Part shown: one piece after another, positions 7,564-16,569 of the stretch
How positions within the stretch are numbered: position 1 is the first letter of the stretch
Layout: the number at the start of each line of letters is the position of its first letter
Origin: Bacteroidia bacterium
Lineage (GTDB): Bacteria > Bacteroidota > Bacteroidia > Flavobacteriales_E > Vicingaceae
DNA length: 47,415 bases
Assembly (NCBI GenBank): GCA_030426475.1
Contig: JAUHYR010000011.1
Location: 1-47,415 of the forward strand
Direction: 5' to 3'
Notes under the pieces: generated by a model
What the model was told of the DNA's origin: nothing
The model's database searches: none
Seen by the model: only the letters and a program-made list of their open reading frames with translations
Position numbers and translations under genes: made by a program

Positions 7564-8859
7564 TCACTTAGATTTGAACTTCTCATACAGTTGAAGCTGA
7601 TGGTTAGTCAGCTCAATCATTCTTCCATCTATATAGGCTAAAACTACATTGTTAGTAGTCATATTTAAAGCATCTCCGTCAGACACAAAAAAGGTAGCTG
7701 ATTTTCCGGTTTGTATTGAGCCATAATTATCATTAATTCCTAGTATAGTGGCTGTGTTTAAAGTAATGAGTTTTAGTGCTTCCTCTTTTGACAAACCATA
7801 AGCTGCTGCTGTTCCTGCATAAAAAGGAAGGTTTCGTGTTCCCATTGCTTCCATATCGCCACTATTCTCCAAACAAATCATTACTCCTGCATCTAATAAA
7901 ATTTTTGGCATTTTATAGGGTAAATTCACATCATCTTCCGGACGAACAGGTAAATCATGAACTCTTCTCAACATTACAGAAATATTGTTTTCTTTTATTT
8001 GGTCAGCTAACATCCAGGAGTCATATCCGCCAACAATAGCCACCTTTTTTAAATTAAATTTTCTAACGAAATTAATCGCTTCTTGTAGTTCTTTTACATA
8101 GTCTGAATGAATATAGAGAGTTCTTTCTCCCGAAAAAACTTTTTTCATTGCTTCATACTTCAAGTTTTTTTCCTGAGGTTCTGTTTTTGAATAAGCTAAA
8201 GCTTCCGTAAAAAATACATCTATTTTCTGAGTAAAATCTTTATACTTTTCGTTCTTTTTAAATTCGCCCGGTTCTGCCCACCAGCCTGTTTGATTAAACA
8301 TTTTCGGCCAATTCAAATGAATTCCATCATCTTCTTTGATTAAAGCATCTTCCCAGTTCCAGGCGTCCAATTGAACAATGGATGATGAACCCGATATTAA
8401 ACCGCCCTGAGGAGTAATTTGAGCCATTAAAATGCCGTTAAACCGAACTGTTGGAGTAATTTTTGAATCAGTATTATAGGCAATGATTGAACGGATATTT
8501 GGATTCATCTCTCCTATTTCATTTTGATCTCTGGTGGCTTTTACCGCATCTATTTCTACCAACCCTAATCTTGAATTAGGAGCTATAAATCCGGGATATA
8601 TATGTTTACCCGAAACACTAATAACAGTATCAAACTTTGACACATCTAGCCGAATAACCGTTGCATCAGATACTATGGTAAATTTTCCATTTTCAAATGC
8701 AATGGCAGAATTTTCAATCACTTTTCCGTCTCCCAAATGTGCAGTTCCGTTCATCAATAAAATCTTTTTCGTCTGTTTTGGAGCAGGCGCAGGAACTTGA
8801 GCAACAATATTGCCTAAAAAGCCAAAAGAAAAAAGAAGTATAGAAATTACAATTTTCAT
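7564..8859 (-). CDS. Secreted amidohydrolase-fold protein with a degenerate metal site (431 aa)
   Basis: A signal peptide (ends near residue 20, GNIVAQ) precedes an amidohydrolase-superfamily protein of the imidazolonepropionase-like group: LLMNGTAHLGDGK (about 34-46), then IYPGFIAP, and the C-terminal GSIQTGKSATFFVSDGD typical of the small beta-sandwich. Where active members have HxH after PGFID, this protein has PGFIAPNSRLGL, with no His pair. The later barrel residues are also unusual (IHSDY, VGGYDSW). It may be a non-catalytic or altered-activity partner of the 1008-residue protein encoded 10 bases upstream in the same operon. Both are predicted to be exported from the cytoplasm. Confidence 0.85.
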   Translation of the reverse strand: MKIVISILLFSFGFLGNIVAQVPAPAPKQTKKILLMNGTAHLGDGKVIENSAIAFENGKFTIVSDATVIRLDVSKFDTVISVSGKHIYPGFIAPNSRLGLVEIDAVKATRDQNEIGEMNPNIRSIIAYNTDSKITPTVRFNGILMAQITPQGGLISGSSSIVQLDAWNWEDALIKEDDGIHLNWPKMFNQTGWWAEPGEFKKNEKYKDFTQKIDVFFTEALAYSKTEPQEKNLKYEAMKKVFSGERTLYIHSDYVKELQEAINFVRKFNLKKVAIVGGYDSWMLADQIKENNISVMLRRVHDLPVRPEDDVNLPYKMPKILLDAGVMICLENSGDMEAMGTRNLPFYAGTAAAYGLSKEEALKLITLNTATILGINDNYGSIQTGKSATFFVSDGDALNMTTNNVVLAYIDGRMIELTNHQLQLYEKFKSK

Positions 8860-8869
8860 ATTTTAATTT

Positions 8870-11800
8870 TTAGTAGTCTTCGTCAATCTCATATCCATCG
8901 CAATGGTAATGAGGTTTTTTGTTAGGTTTTGCTGATTGAGTGGCTTCACCGTTTTTCTTAGCTTCAATCATTTTATTTATCAATCGTATTCGCTCAGCTT
9001 GAATTTGCTTATTGATGATTTCATTTTTTTCTGCGTCATAGTAGCAAATACCATCAATAAACGTTTTTTCAACTTTACTGTAAATGGATAACGGATGGCC
9101 TGACCAAATGACAACATCAGCATCTTTTCCAACTTTAATGCTTCCCATCATACTATCTAAATGCAACATTTTTGCAGGGTTTAGGGTAACCATTTTCAGA
9201 GCATCCTCTTCAGAGACATTACCATACTTTACCGCTTTAGCAGCTTCTTGATTTAACCTACGTCCCATTTCGGCATCGTCAGAATTAATAGCTACCACAA
9301 TTCCCTTTTCATTCATTAAAGCAGCATTATATGGTATTGCATCATTTACTTCAAATTTATAAGCCCACCAATCAGAAAAAGTAGAGCCGGCTACTCCGTG
9401 AGCTTTCATCTTGTCGGCTACTTTATACCCTTCTAAAATATGAGTAAACGTATTTACTTTAAAGCCCATACTGTCTGCCACATGCATCAACATATTTATT
9501 TCTGATTGAACATAAGAATGGCAAGTAATAAACCTTTTGGCTTCCAGTATCTCTACTAATACATCTAGTTCTAAATCCTTTCTGGGAGCAGGCACAGGAT
9601 TTTTTTTCAGTTGTTTTGGCGTGAGTTTTTTATAAGCCGCCCATTCTTTTTGGTATTCTTTAGCTCTTGTAAATGCATCATAGTAAACTTGTTCTACTCC
9701 CATTCTTGTTTGAGGGAATCTATCTCCACTACCCCAATTTGAACGCTTCACATTTTCACCTAATGCAAATTTTATAAATCCGTCAGCTCCTTTTATTTTC
9801 ATTTCTTCTGTACTCCTTCCCCATCGTAATTTTACCAATGCTGATTGCCCGCCAATTGGATTTGCAGAACCATGAAGTAACTGTGCAGCGGTAACTCCAC
9901 CGGCTAATTGTCTGTATATATTTACATCATCAGGATTCACCACATCTGCAATACTTACTTCTGCTGAAATGGATTGTGAACCTTCATTTACACCTCTTGA
10001 AATGGCAATATGAGAATGTTCATCTATAATTCCCGGAGTTAACTGCTTCCCTTTTCCATCAATAATCACTGTTCCTTCAGGTGCAATAATATCTTTTCCG
10101 ATTTGATGAATTTTTCCTTTGTAAAGCAATATATCTGTACTTTCTAAAATACCTTCTTTTTCATTTGTCCAAACTTTAATATTCTTAATTAGTGTTGGAG
10201 GATTAACAGAGCTTGTATCTAATCCATAAGCCATATTCGGATACCAAACCGCACCCATACTTTTTTTGGTGGAATCAGTTTTTTCTTCCTTTTTCTCCTC
10301 TATCTTTTCAATACTTTTTATGGTACTCCATTTCACCCAATCTCCTTCAGAAACTTGCCCCATACCATGCCATATAGCACTTTTGGTAGCTATATTTCCA
10401 CTTAATCGATATAAATCTTCTTTTATATTAAAGGATAATGAAATTAAATCTCCGTCACGCTTTAGATTTACATTATGTTTTGTTGAATCAGTTTCCGTTT
10501 TAACAAAAGCTTTGTAAGAAGGCTCTTTTCCTTTAACGGTTAATTTAAATACTTTTCCATCTATATTTAATGAATAGTTTCCCGTAATATCAGGTAAAGT
10601 ATAGTCTTCTACTACCATTCTTTTACCTACTACCCAGTTTTCGTAAATCTTACATTCATCAGCAAAAAGTGAATCGGATGTGATGATAAAGTTTGCTAAT
10701 TTACCGTCATCAAGAGTCCCGACTTTGTCTTGTGCATTTATAAATTGAGCAGGAATTTTTGTAAGAGCATTAATGGCAACATTTGCAGGCAAACCATTTT
10801 CAATGGCTTTTTTAATATTCTTCAAAAAATCTTTTTTGTTTTCAAGTCCTTCAGATGTAAAAGAAAATTCAATTTGATGGTTATATAAAACACTTGCATT
10901 GGTTGGTGAAAGCTCCCAATGCTTCATGTCTTCTAAAGAAATTAAAAGCGCATCATAAGGATCTTCTACATCAAACGCTTTAGGATAATTTACCGGAATA
11001 ATGAATTTGCCATTTGTATTTTTAATGTCCAAAATTCTCTTGTATTCATCTCCATTTCCTTTAAAGAAATATTGTTTACCAAACTCATCACCCACTTTAT
11101 CTGCACGTAAAACGGTAAGATAATCAGTTGCATCAAAAAACTGTGGAAGAGATTGAATTGAATTAAACGCATCTAAGGAGATATTATATTCGTCAGCCAA
11201 ATTAGATTGATACCATTTTGCATCATAATAAGTTTGCCTGAGCAAAGCAATTGACCCCATTAATGAAGAAGGATAATCCTCTTGAGATTTTCCTTTTTTA
11301 AATGAATACCATGCTGCTGCATTTCCTTTTAACAAAGAAAGATTATTTGATTCGTCATCCAGTGAGACAAGAGAAGCTGTTCCTCTGGCAATTCCATCTT
11401 GGTAATGGGTTAAAACTGCTCCAAATCCTATTTTTCTAAGTTCTTCGGACTCTTTTGAGTTAATATTAAATTTGCTTTGTGCTTTAAACTCAGGATGTAT
11501 AGCAGGGTTCCATCCATACGCTCCCTTCTTTGATTCTTCCTTTTTTACATTAGGATGATTTTCTTCATTTCCCTTTTTAGGTTTCTTTGAAGAAGGCAAG
11601 CCGTAATCAGAGTATAAGTCAATAAAAGCAGGATAAATATATTTTCCGGTTAAATCATACACTACGGTATTTTTAGGAATAGCCACCGAATTACCAATTT
11701 GAACAACTTTTCCGTCTTTGATAAGCATGGTGGCATTTTCAATTTTTCTATCGCCATCTAAAAAAATAGTAGCATTTTTAAAAGCAGAGTAGTTGTGGTT

Positions 11801-11896
11801 ATTGTCATGAACTCCATTTACCGGGAAAGTAGTTTGAGCAGATACGGCAAAACTGAAAACACTGAGTGTAAAAAAGAAAATATACTTTTTAAACAT
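8870..11896 (-). CDS. Large secreted amidohydrolase, two fused amidohydrolase-like halves (1008 aa)
   Basis: A signal peptide (MFKKYIFFFTLSVFSFAVSAQ) precedes two tandem amidohydrolase modules. The N-terminal half (about 35-430) has IYPAFIDLYSDYG in place of the HxH strand, so its metal site is lost. The C-terminal half (about 565-960) keeps LTPGIIDEHSHIAI (HxH near 627/629), TCHSY and THIL histidines (near 793 and 819) and the INSDDAEM Asp (near 873), so it should be active. A linker rich in Lys and Glu joins them. The tail is basic, then HYHCDGYEIDEDY. The substrate is unknown; relatives are called imidazolonepropionase-like or dipeptidase-like. I use ATG 11896 rather than the TTG at 11902 because the promoter box fits it. 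Confidence 0.88.
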   Translation of the reverse strand: MFKKYIFFFTLSVFSFAVSAQTTFPVNGVHDNNHNYSAFKNATIFLDGDRKIENATMLIKDGKVVQIGNSVAIPKNTVVYDLTGKYIYPAFIDLYSDYGLPSSKKPKKGNEENHPNVKKEESKKGAYGWNPAIHPEFKAQSKFNINSKESEELRKIGFGAVLTHYQDGIARGTASLVSLDDESNNLSLLKGNAAAWYSFKKGKSQEDYPSSLMGSIALLRQTYYDAKWYQSNLADEYNISLDAFNSIQSLPQFFDATDYLTVLRADKVGDEFGKQYFFKGNGDEYKRILDIKNTNGKFIIPVNYPKAFDVEDPYDALLISLEDMKHWELSPTNASVLYNHQIEFSFTSEGLENKKDFLKNIKKAIENGLPANVAINALTKIPAQFINAQDKVGTLDDGKLANFIITSDSLFADECKIYENWVVGKRMVVEDYTLPDITGNYSLNIDGKVFKLTVKGKEPSYKAFVKTETDSTKHNVNLKRDGDLISLSFNIKEDLYRLSGNIATKSAIWHGMGQVSEGDWVKWSTIKSIEKIEEKKEEKTDSTKKSMGAVWYPNMAYGLDTSSVNPPTLIKNIKVWTNEKEGILESTDILLYKGKIHQIGKDIIAPEGTVIIDGKGKQLTPGIIDEHSHIAISRGVNEGSQSISAEVSIADVVNPDDVNIYRQLAGGVTAAQLLHGSANPIGGQSALVKLRWGRSTEEMKIKGADGFIKFALGENVKRSNWGSGDRFPQTRMGVEQVYYDAFTRAKEYQKEWAAYKKLTPKQLKKNPVPAPRKDLELDVLVEILEAKRFITCHSYVQSEINMLMHVADSMGFKVNTFTHILEGYKVADKMKAHGVAGSTFSDWWAYKFEVNDAIPYNAALMNEKGIVVAINSDDAEMGRRLNQEAAKAVKYGNVSEEDALKMVTLNPAKMLHLDSMMGSIKVGKDADVVIWSGHPLSIYSKVEKTFIDGICYYDAEKNEIINKQIQAERIRLINKMIEAKKNGEATQSAKPNKKPHYHCDGYEIDEDY

Positions 11897-11916
11897 TAGC
11901 AAAATTTTAAGGAGCC

Positions 11917-11924
11917 CAAAGGTA
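11917..11924 (-). promoter_or_regulatory. -7 promoter box of the amidohydrolase pair
   Basis: The minus strand reads TACCTTTG, an exact match to the Bacteroidota -7 element TAnnTTTG, exactly 20 bases before ATG 11896. The leader begins GGCTCCTTAAAA. I see no clear TTTG 19-21 bases upstream, so the -33 element is weak or missing. Confidence 0.55.
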
Positions 11925-12041
11925 TAACTTTTAGCTTCTTAGAAGTATCTACGGGATTCAAAAAATAGCATCTCTTAAATTCCTAAGCAATTCTGTTTAT
12001 GGATATATAAATGATTTGCTAGCTTTAAGAAAAATTTAGAA

Positions 12042-12602
12042 ATGGCATTTATTAAGATAGTAGAACCCGCAGAAGCTGAAGGCAGATTACAAGAAATATA
12101 TAATGACTTAGTTACCAAAAGAGGAAAAATCGCAGAAGTACATAAGATTACAAGCTTAAATCCCGAAACTATTGTGGCACACATGGATTTGTATTTGATG
12201 ATTATGTTTGGGCAATCCTCTTTAAAAAGAGTACAAAGAGAAATGATTGGTGTTGTAGTTTCAATTGCAAATAACTGTGAATATTGCCAAAGACATCACT
12301 CAGCTGCTATGAACACTTATTGGAAAAATGATGAGCAAATTGAAGCCTTTTTATTCGACTTCAAAAGTGTAGAGTTGGATGACATAGATAGAGAATTATG
12401 TAATTTGGCTTGGCAGTTGACAAGATTCCCAAGTAATGATATAAGTGTGCCTATTATTGAAAAGTTAAAAGAGTTGGGATTAGATGACAGAGCTATTTTA
12501 GATGCCACATTAGTAGTAGGCTATTTTAATTTTGTAAATAGAATTGTTCTTGGTTTAGGAGTGCAGTTAGAAGAAGATAAAGGAGAAGGATATAAGTATT
12601 AA
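12042..12602 (+). CDS. AhpD-like carboxymuconolactone decarboxylase-family protein
   Basis: A 186-residue all-helical cytoplasmic protein of the CMD/AhpD superfamily, in the peroxidase-related branch. The redox motif is complete: ANNCEYCQRHHSAAM, with the CxxC pair at 79 and 82 and His at 85/86. An upstream Glu in REMIG and the C-terminal repeat half (DRAILDATLVVGYFNFVNR) also match. Such proteins work as thiol peroxidases or disulfide reductases; the electron donor cannot be read here. It is followed at 40 bases by the DUF3179 gene on the same strand, and is divergent from the amidohydrolase operon. Confidence 0.88.
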   Translation: MAFIKIVEPAEAEGRLQEIYNDLVTKRGKIAEVHKITSLNPETIVAHMDLYLMIMFGQSSLKRVQREMIGVVVSIANNCEYCQRHHSAAMNTYWKNDEQIEAFLFDFKSVELDDIDRELCNLAWQLTRFPSNDISVPIIEKLKELGLDDRAILDATLVVGYFNFVNRIVLGLGVQLEEDKGEGYKY

Positions 12603-12642
12603 TACTTAGAAAACTAAATTAATTTTTATCTTCGAGCTGATA

Positions 12643-13746
12643 ATGAGACTATTAATATTCATATTCTGTTTTTCTTTTGGAAGTGTTTTTGCTCAATTTA
12701 ATCCAAACGGCATTAAGCAAGCTTGGGTAACCAATACCACAAAAAAAAGTATTGAGCTTGATGAATTATTGGTAGTTGGTACAGTAGAAAAAAATCTTTC
12801 TATAGACTTTCCTGAATTTTTAGACTTTTCTAAAGCAGATAAGGCTTATTTACCAAACGATCCGGTTTTAGTAGTTGAAATAAAAGGAGAAACAAAAGCT
12901 TATCCGTTAAGCGTATTAATTTATCATCAAGTCATAAATGATGAAATTAAATATATTCCTTTTTGTGTAACGTTTTGCCCTACAACCAACTCCATATTGG
13001 TTTATAATAGAAGATACAGCCATAATGATAAAGAGTATATGCTAAAATTTGGCTCATCGGGAATGTACAGAAAAGGAAACATGGTATTGTTTGACCGAAA
13101 CACAGAAACCTGGTGGCAACAATTAACGGGCGAAGCTATAGTTGGAGAAATGTATGGTAAAACATTAGAACGGTTTCCTTCCGTAATTCTTCCTTATAAA
13201 AATTACAAAACCAACTACCCCAACGGTTTAATTTTAAACCCTAAAACCGGATTTAAACATAAATATGGAGAAACACCCCTCCCGATGTATGAAAGTAAAG
13301 TCCGTCCACTTTATATTACAGACAGTGTAGATTTAAGGTTAAACCCAATGGAAAAAATTGTGGTGACTTCTTTTCATGAAAGTGCAAAAGTTTATCCACT
13401 TTCTAAAGTAGTGAATGAAGCAGTTATAAACGATAATCAAAATGATTCAGCAAGGGTGATTTTTTATCAAAAAGGAATGGTTTCTGTTTTAGATAAAGAG
13501 AAACTATCAGAAGCAAAAGATGATGGCATTGTAACCGTTTTTTCCAGAAAACTAAATGAACAGACTTTAGATTTTTATCAAGAAAATGGTCGGTTTTACG
13601 ATAAACAAACCGATTCGGAATGGAATATTTCAGGTTGGTGCGTAGAAGGAGAGTTTAAAAACCAACAGCTAAAAAAAGTGCCGTATTTTACTCCTTTTTC
13701 TTTTGTTTGGTTTGCATTTTATCCAAAGAGTATAGTTCTAGAATAA
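12643..13746 (+). CDS. DUF3179 secreted protein (367 aa)
   Basis: A signal peptide (MRLLIFIFCFSFGSVFAQ) precedes a DUF3179 domain covering most of the protein. Hallmarks are KAYPLSVLIYHQVINDEI (about 86-103), FCVTFCPTTNSILVY (with the conserved CxxTFCP cysteines, about 107-121), WWQQLTGEAIVGEM and the later second Cys region ISGWCVEGEF. The family's function is not established. The conserved cysteines and export signal suggest a periplasmic redox or metal-binding role, but that is guesswork. A possible -7 box TATCTTCG lies 8 bases before the ATG, close for a normal promoter. Confidence 0.85.
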   Translation: MRLLIFIFCFSFGSVFAQFNPNGIKQAWVTNTTKKSIELDELLVVGTVEKNLSIDFPEFLDFSKADKAYLPNDPVLVVEIKGETKAYPLSVLIYHQVINDEIKYIPFCVTFCPTTNSILVYNRRYSHNDKEYMLKFGSSGMYRKGNMVLFDRNTETWWQQLTGEAIVGEMYGKTLERFPSVILPYKNYKTNYPNGLILNPKTGFKHKYGETPLPMYESKVRPLYITDSVDLRLNPMEKIVVTSFHESAKVYPLSKVVNEAVINDNQNDSARVIFYQKGMVSVLDKEKLSEAKDDGIVTVFSRKLNEQTLDFYQENGRFYDKQTDSEWNISGWCVEGEFKNQQLKKVPYFTPFSFVWFAFYPKSIVLE

Positions 13747-13750
13747 TTAG

Positions 13751-13758
13751 TAAATTTG
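13751..13758 (+). promoter_or_regulatory. Possible -7 promoter box for the T9SS protein gene at 13773
   Basis: TAAATTTG matches TAnnTTTG and lies 14 bases before ATG 13773, directly after the DUF3179 stop. No TTTG is seen at the expected distance upstream, so co-transcription with DUF3179 is also possible. Confidence 0.35.
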
Positions 13759-13772
13759 GTAAAAGCAACTTT

Positions 13773-14675
13773 ATGAAAAGAGCTTTACTTATTACCTTAC
13801 TATTCAGTTTTTCCATCATAGTAAAATCACAAATTGCTTGGTGTGATAGTGGAGCGACTTGGCATTATGGGCATCAAAAGTTTGCAGAAATTGGAACTTA
13901 CACAATGACCTATGATGGTGACACCCTTATTAATAACATAACAACAAAGAAGATTAAAAAGTATTATTACTATTACGACCAAATGTTTAACACTTCAGGA
14001 GGAGGTATTGCTGGCTACGAATACACATACATAAGTAATGATGTCGTGTATTTATATAATAAGAAAAGTAATGATTTTGACACCCTTTGTAACTTTAGGG
14101 CAAGTATTGGAGATAAATGGAAGGCTTCAAGGAATGATGATTGGAGTCCATGTGATACAGGATTTGTAACAGTAATAGATACCGGAAGCAAAGTAATAAA
14201 CGGTATTTTACTAAAATGGATATATGTTAATAATCAATTCAATTCTAACTTTCAATATACTGATACTATTTATGAAAGGATAGGATACGCTAATTTCTAC
14301 TTATATCCATCAGATTATTGTCAAATGCAAATAGACGCTCATGAAGGTGGACCATTACTTTGTTATTCTGATTCAGTGTTTCCTCTTTTTAAAAGCTTTA
14401 TGAATTGTGGAATTGGAGTGGGTATAAAAAACTCATTAACAGATAAAACAATACTCTTTTATCCAAATCCAACAATTGGAATTCTCAAGTTTGAAAACTT
14501 ACCCATTAATGAAGAAGTGAATTACAATATTTATGCTCTTAATGGGAAAATAATTCAGCAGGGCATTATAAATGCGAATCAAGTAGATATTTCTTCCTTT
14601 GAAAATGGAGTTTACTTTCTGGAAATAAACATAGAAGGAAAATCTAAAAAATATAAAGTAGTAAAAACTAACTAG
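13773..14675 (+). CDS. Secreted protein with T9SS type A sorting domain (300 aa)
   Basis: I start at ATG 13773 because it gives a clean signal peptide (MKRALLITLLFSFSIIVKSQ); the frame opens 66 bases earlier, inside the DUF3179 gene. The mature part (about 21-220) has no family I can name and is rich in Tyr, Asp and Thr, with several Cys. The last 75 residues are a type A T9SS sorting domain: ILFYPNPTIGILKFENL, then YNIYALNGKIIQQG, and ISSFENGVYFLEI before a basic end. It should be exported through Sec and the type IX system and attached to or released from the surface. Confidence 0.85.
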   Translation: MKRALLITLLFSFSIIVKSQIAWCDSGATWHYGHQKFAEIGTYTMTYDGDTLINNITTKKIKKYYYYYDQMFNTSGGGIAGYEYTYISNDVVYLYNKKSNDFDTLCNFRASIGDKWKASRNDDWSPCDTGFVTVIDTGSKVINGILLKWIYVNNQFNSNFQYTDTIYERIGYANFYLYPSDYCQMQIDAHEGGPLLCYSDSVFPLFKSFMNCGIGVGIKNSLTDKTILFYPNPTIGILKFENLPINEEVNYNIYALNGKIIQQGIINANQVDISSFENGVYFLEINIEGKSKKYKVVKTN

Positions 14676-14687
14676 TTTAGTTTTTAC
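14661..14687. terminator. Bidirectional terminator shared by two convergent genes
   Basis: A perfect 11-bp inverted repeat GTAAAAACTAA/TTAGTTTTTAC with a 5-base loop spans the stop codons of both the T9SS gene (+) and typA (-). The stem carries its own A5/T5 runs, so it can end transcription from either side. Confidence 0.65.
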
Positions 14688-16476
14688 CCGCTCTCTTTCT
14701 ATCTGTTTCGTTTAACAAAACTTTTCTAAGCCTGATACTTTTGGGTGTTACCTCAACATATTCATCTGCTTGGATAAACTCTAATGCTTCTTCTAAAGTG
14801 AACAATCTAGGAGGCGCAACAGAAACTTTAGCATCAGAACCTGAAGCACGCATATTGGTTAGCTTTTTTGTTTTTGTAACATTTACCACTAAATCGTCCG
14901 GTCGGCTATTTTCACCAATTACTTGTCCTGCATAAACTTCTTCGTTTGGTTCTATAAAGAAAGTTCCTCTGTCTTGTAGGTTATTTAATGAATAAGGAAT
15001 GGCTTTGCCTGTTTCCATTACAATTAAACTTCCGTTAATTCTTCCAGGTATTTCTCCTTTGTATTTTTGATATTCTAAAAAACGATGTGTTAACACAGCC
15101 TTACCAGAAGTAGCTGTCATAAAGTAATTTTTCAATCCTATTAAACCTCTCGAAGGAATAATAAATTTTAAAATCATTCTATCACCCTTTGGAGACATAT
15201 CTAGCATTTCTCCTTTACGTATGGTAACTGTTTCTACAGCTTTACCAGAATACTCTTCAGGTAAATCAATGGTTAATTCTTCAATAGGCTCACATTTTGC
15301 GCCATCAATTTCTTTCATAATTACCCTTGGCTGACCAACTTGTAATTCATATCCCTCTCTTCTCATGGTTTCAATTAGTACACTCAAGTGTAATACTCCT
15401 CTACCCGAAACAGCAAAACTATCGGCAGAATCAGTTGGCTCAACCCTTAGCGCTAAATTCTTCTCAAGTTCTTTTTCTAACCTTTCTTTGATGTGACGAG
15501 AGGTCACAAATTTTCCTTCCTTTCCAAAGAATGGTGAGTTGTTAATAGTAAATAACATACTCATAGTAGGTTCTTCAACTGCAATAGACTGAAGTGCTTC
15601 CGGATTTTCATAGTCCGCAACTGTATCACCAATTTCAAAACTTTCAAAGCCAACAATTGCACAAATATCTCCAGCTTGAACACTTTCTACTTTTTTCTTT
15701 TCAAAACCTTCAAACAAGAATAAATCTTTAATTCTCTGTTTTGAAATTTTTCCGTCTCTCTTAACCAACGAAACCATTTGGTTAGCTTTTAATTCGCCTC
15801 TTTGTAATCGACCAATGGCAAATCTTCCAATGTAAGTTGAATGGTCAAGAGAAGTAATCATTAATTGTGGAGTTCCTTGTTCAACTTTAGGGGCAGGAAT
15901 TTTGTCAATAATGGTTTCGAATAATTCAAAAATATTGTCGGTTGGTTGTTTCCAATCTTTACTCATCCAGCCATTTTTAGCCGAACCGTAAACAACAGGA
16001 AAATCTAACTGGTCATCTGTAGCATCTAAGCTCATCATTAATTCAAAAACTGCTTCTGCTGCTTCATCTGGAGTACAGTTAGGTTTATCTACTTTGTTAA
16101 CCACTACAATAGGTTTTAAACCCAATTGTAAAGCTTTTTGCGATACGAAGCGAGTTTGTGGCATTGGACCTTCAAAAGCGTCAACTAACAATACCACACC
16201 GTCTGCCATATTCAAAACCCTTTCTACTTCACCACCAAAATCAGCGTGACCCGGAGTATCAATAATGTTTATTTTATAATCTTTATAACGTACAGAAACG
16301 TTTTTAGCCAAAATGGTAATTCCTCTCTCACGCTCAAGGTCATTGCTATCCATAATCAAATCACCCGGAGTTTCATGGTCTTTAAATAATTTTCCTGCTA
16401 CTAGCATTTTATCTACTAGTGTAGTTTTACCATGGTCAACGTGAGCAATGATGGCAATATTTCTGATTTTTTCCAT
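14677..16476 (-). CDS. typA: Translational GTPase TypA/BipA
   Basis: A 599-residue ribosome-binding GTPase of the EF-G family, involved in ribosome assembly and stress adaptation. All G motifs are present: AHVDHGKTTL (G1, 11-20), ERGITI (G2), DTPGHADFGGEVERVL (G3) and NKVDKP (G4). The EF-G-like domain, the GRGVLHLSVLIETMRREG segment and the TypA-specific C-terminal domain, with SRPDDLVVNVTK, follow in order. The length equals the family norm (about 600). A -7 box lies exactly 20 bases before the ATG. The next upstream gene ends 93 bases away, so typA is probably its own unit. Confidence 0.97.
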   Translation of the reverse strand: MEKIRNIAIIAHVDHGKTTLVDKMLVAGKLFKDHETPGDLIMDSNDLERERGITILAKNVSVRYKDYKINIIDTPGHADFGGEVERVLNMADGVVLLVDAFEGPMPQTRFVSQKALQLGLKPIVVVNKVDKPNCTPDEAAEAVFELMMSLDATDDQLDFPVVYGSAKNGWMSKDWKQPTDNIFELFETIIDKIPAPKVEQGTPQLMITSLDHSTYIGRFAIGRLQRGELKANQMVSLVKRDGKISKQRIKDLFLFEGFEKKKVESVQAGDICAIVGFESFEIGDTVADYENPEALQSIAVEEPTMSMLFTINNSPFFGKEGKFVTSRHIKERLEKELEKNLALRVEPTDSADSFAVSGRGVLHLSVLIETMRREGYELQVGQPRVIMKEIDGAKCEPIEELTIDLPEEYSGKAVETVTIRKGEMLDMSPKGDRMILKFIIPSRGLIGLKNYFMTATSGKAVLTHRFLEYQKYKGEIPGRINGSLIVMETGKAIPYSLNNLQDRGTFFIEPNEEVYAGQVIGENSRPDDLVVNVTKTKKLTNMRASGSDAKVSVAPPRLFTLEEALEFIQADEYVEVTPKSIRLRKVLLNETDRKRAGKN

Positions 16477-16496
16477 ATTAATTTTTAAAAAGCGGG

Positions 16497-16504
16497 CAAA
16501 GGTA
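16497..16504 (-). promoter_or_regulatory. -7 promoter box of typA
   Basis: The minus strand reads TACCTTTG, an exact TAnnTTTG match, exactly 20 bases before the typA ATG. A good TTTG at -33 is not visible. Confidence 0.5.
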
Positions 16505-16569
16505 ACTTTTTTAGTGATTAGTAAGCGGTAAATAAAGAATTAGTTTAAGAAATATAACTTGGTAATCAA

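Noticed and set aside
13707-13772. Upstream extension of the T9SS protein at 13773
   Set aside because: It would overlap the DUF3179 gene and place the signal peptide inside the protein.
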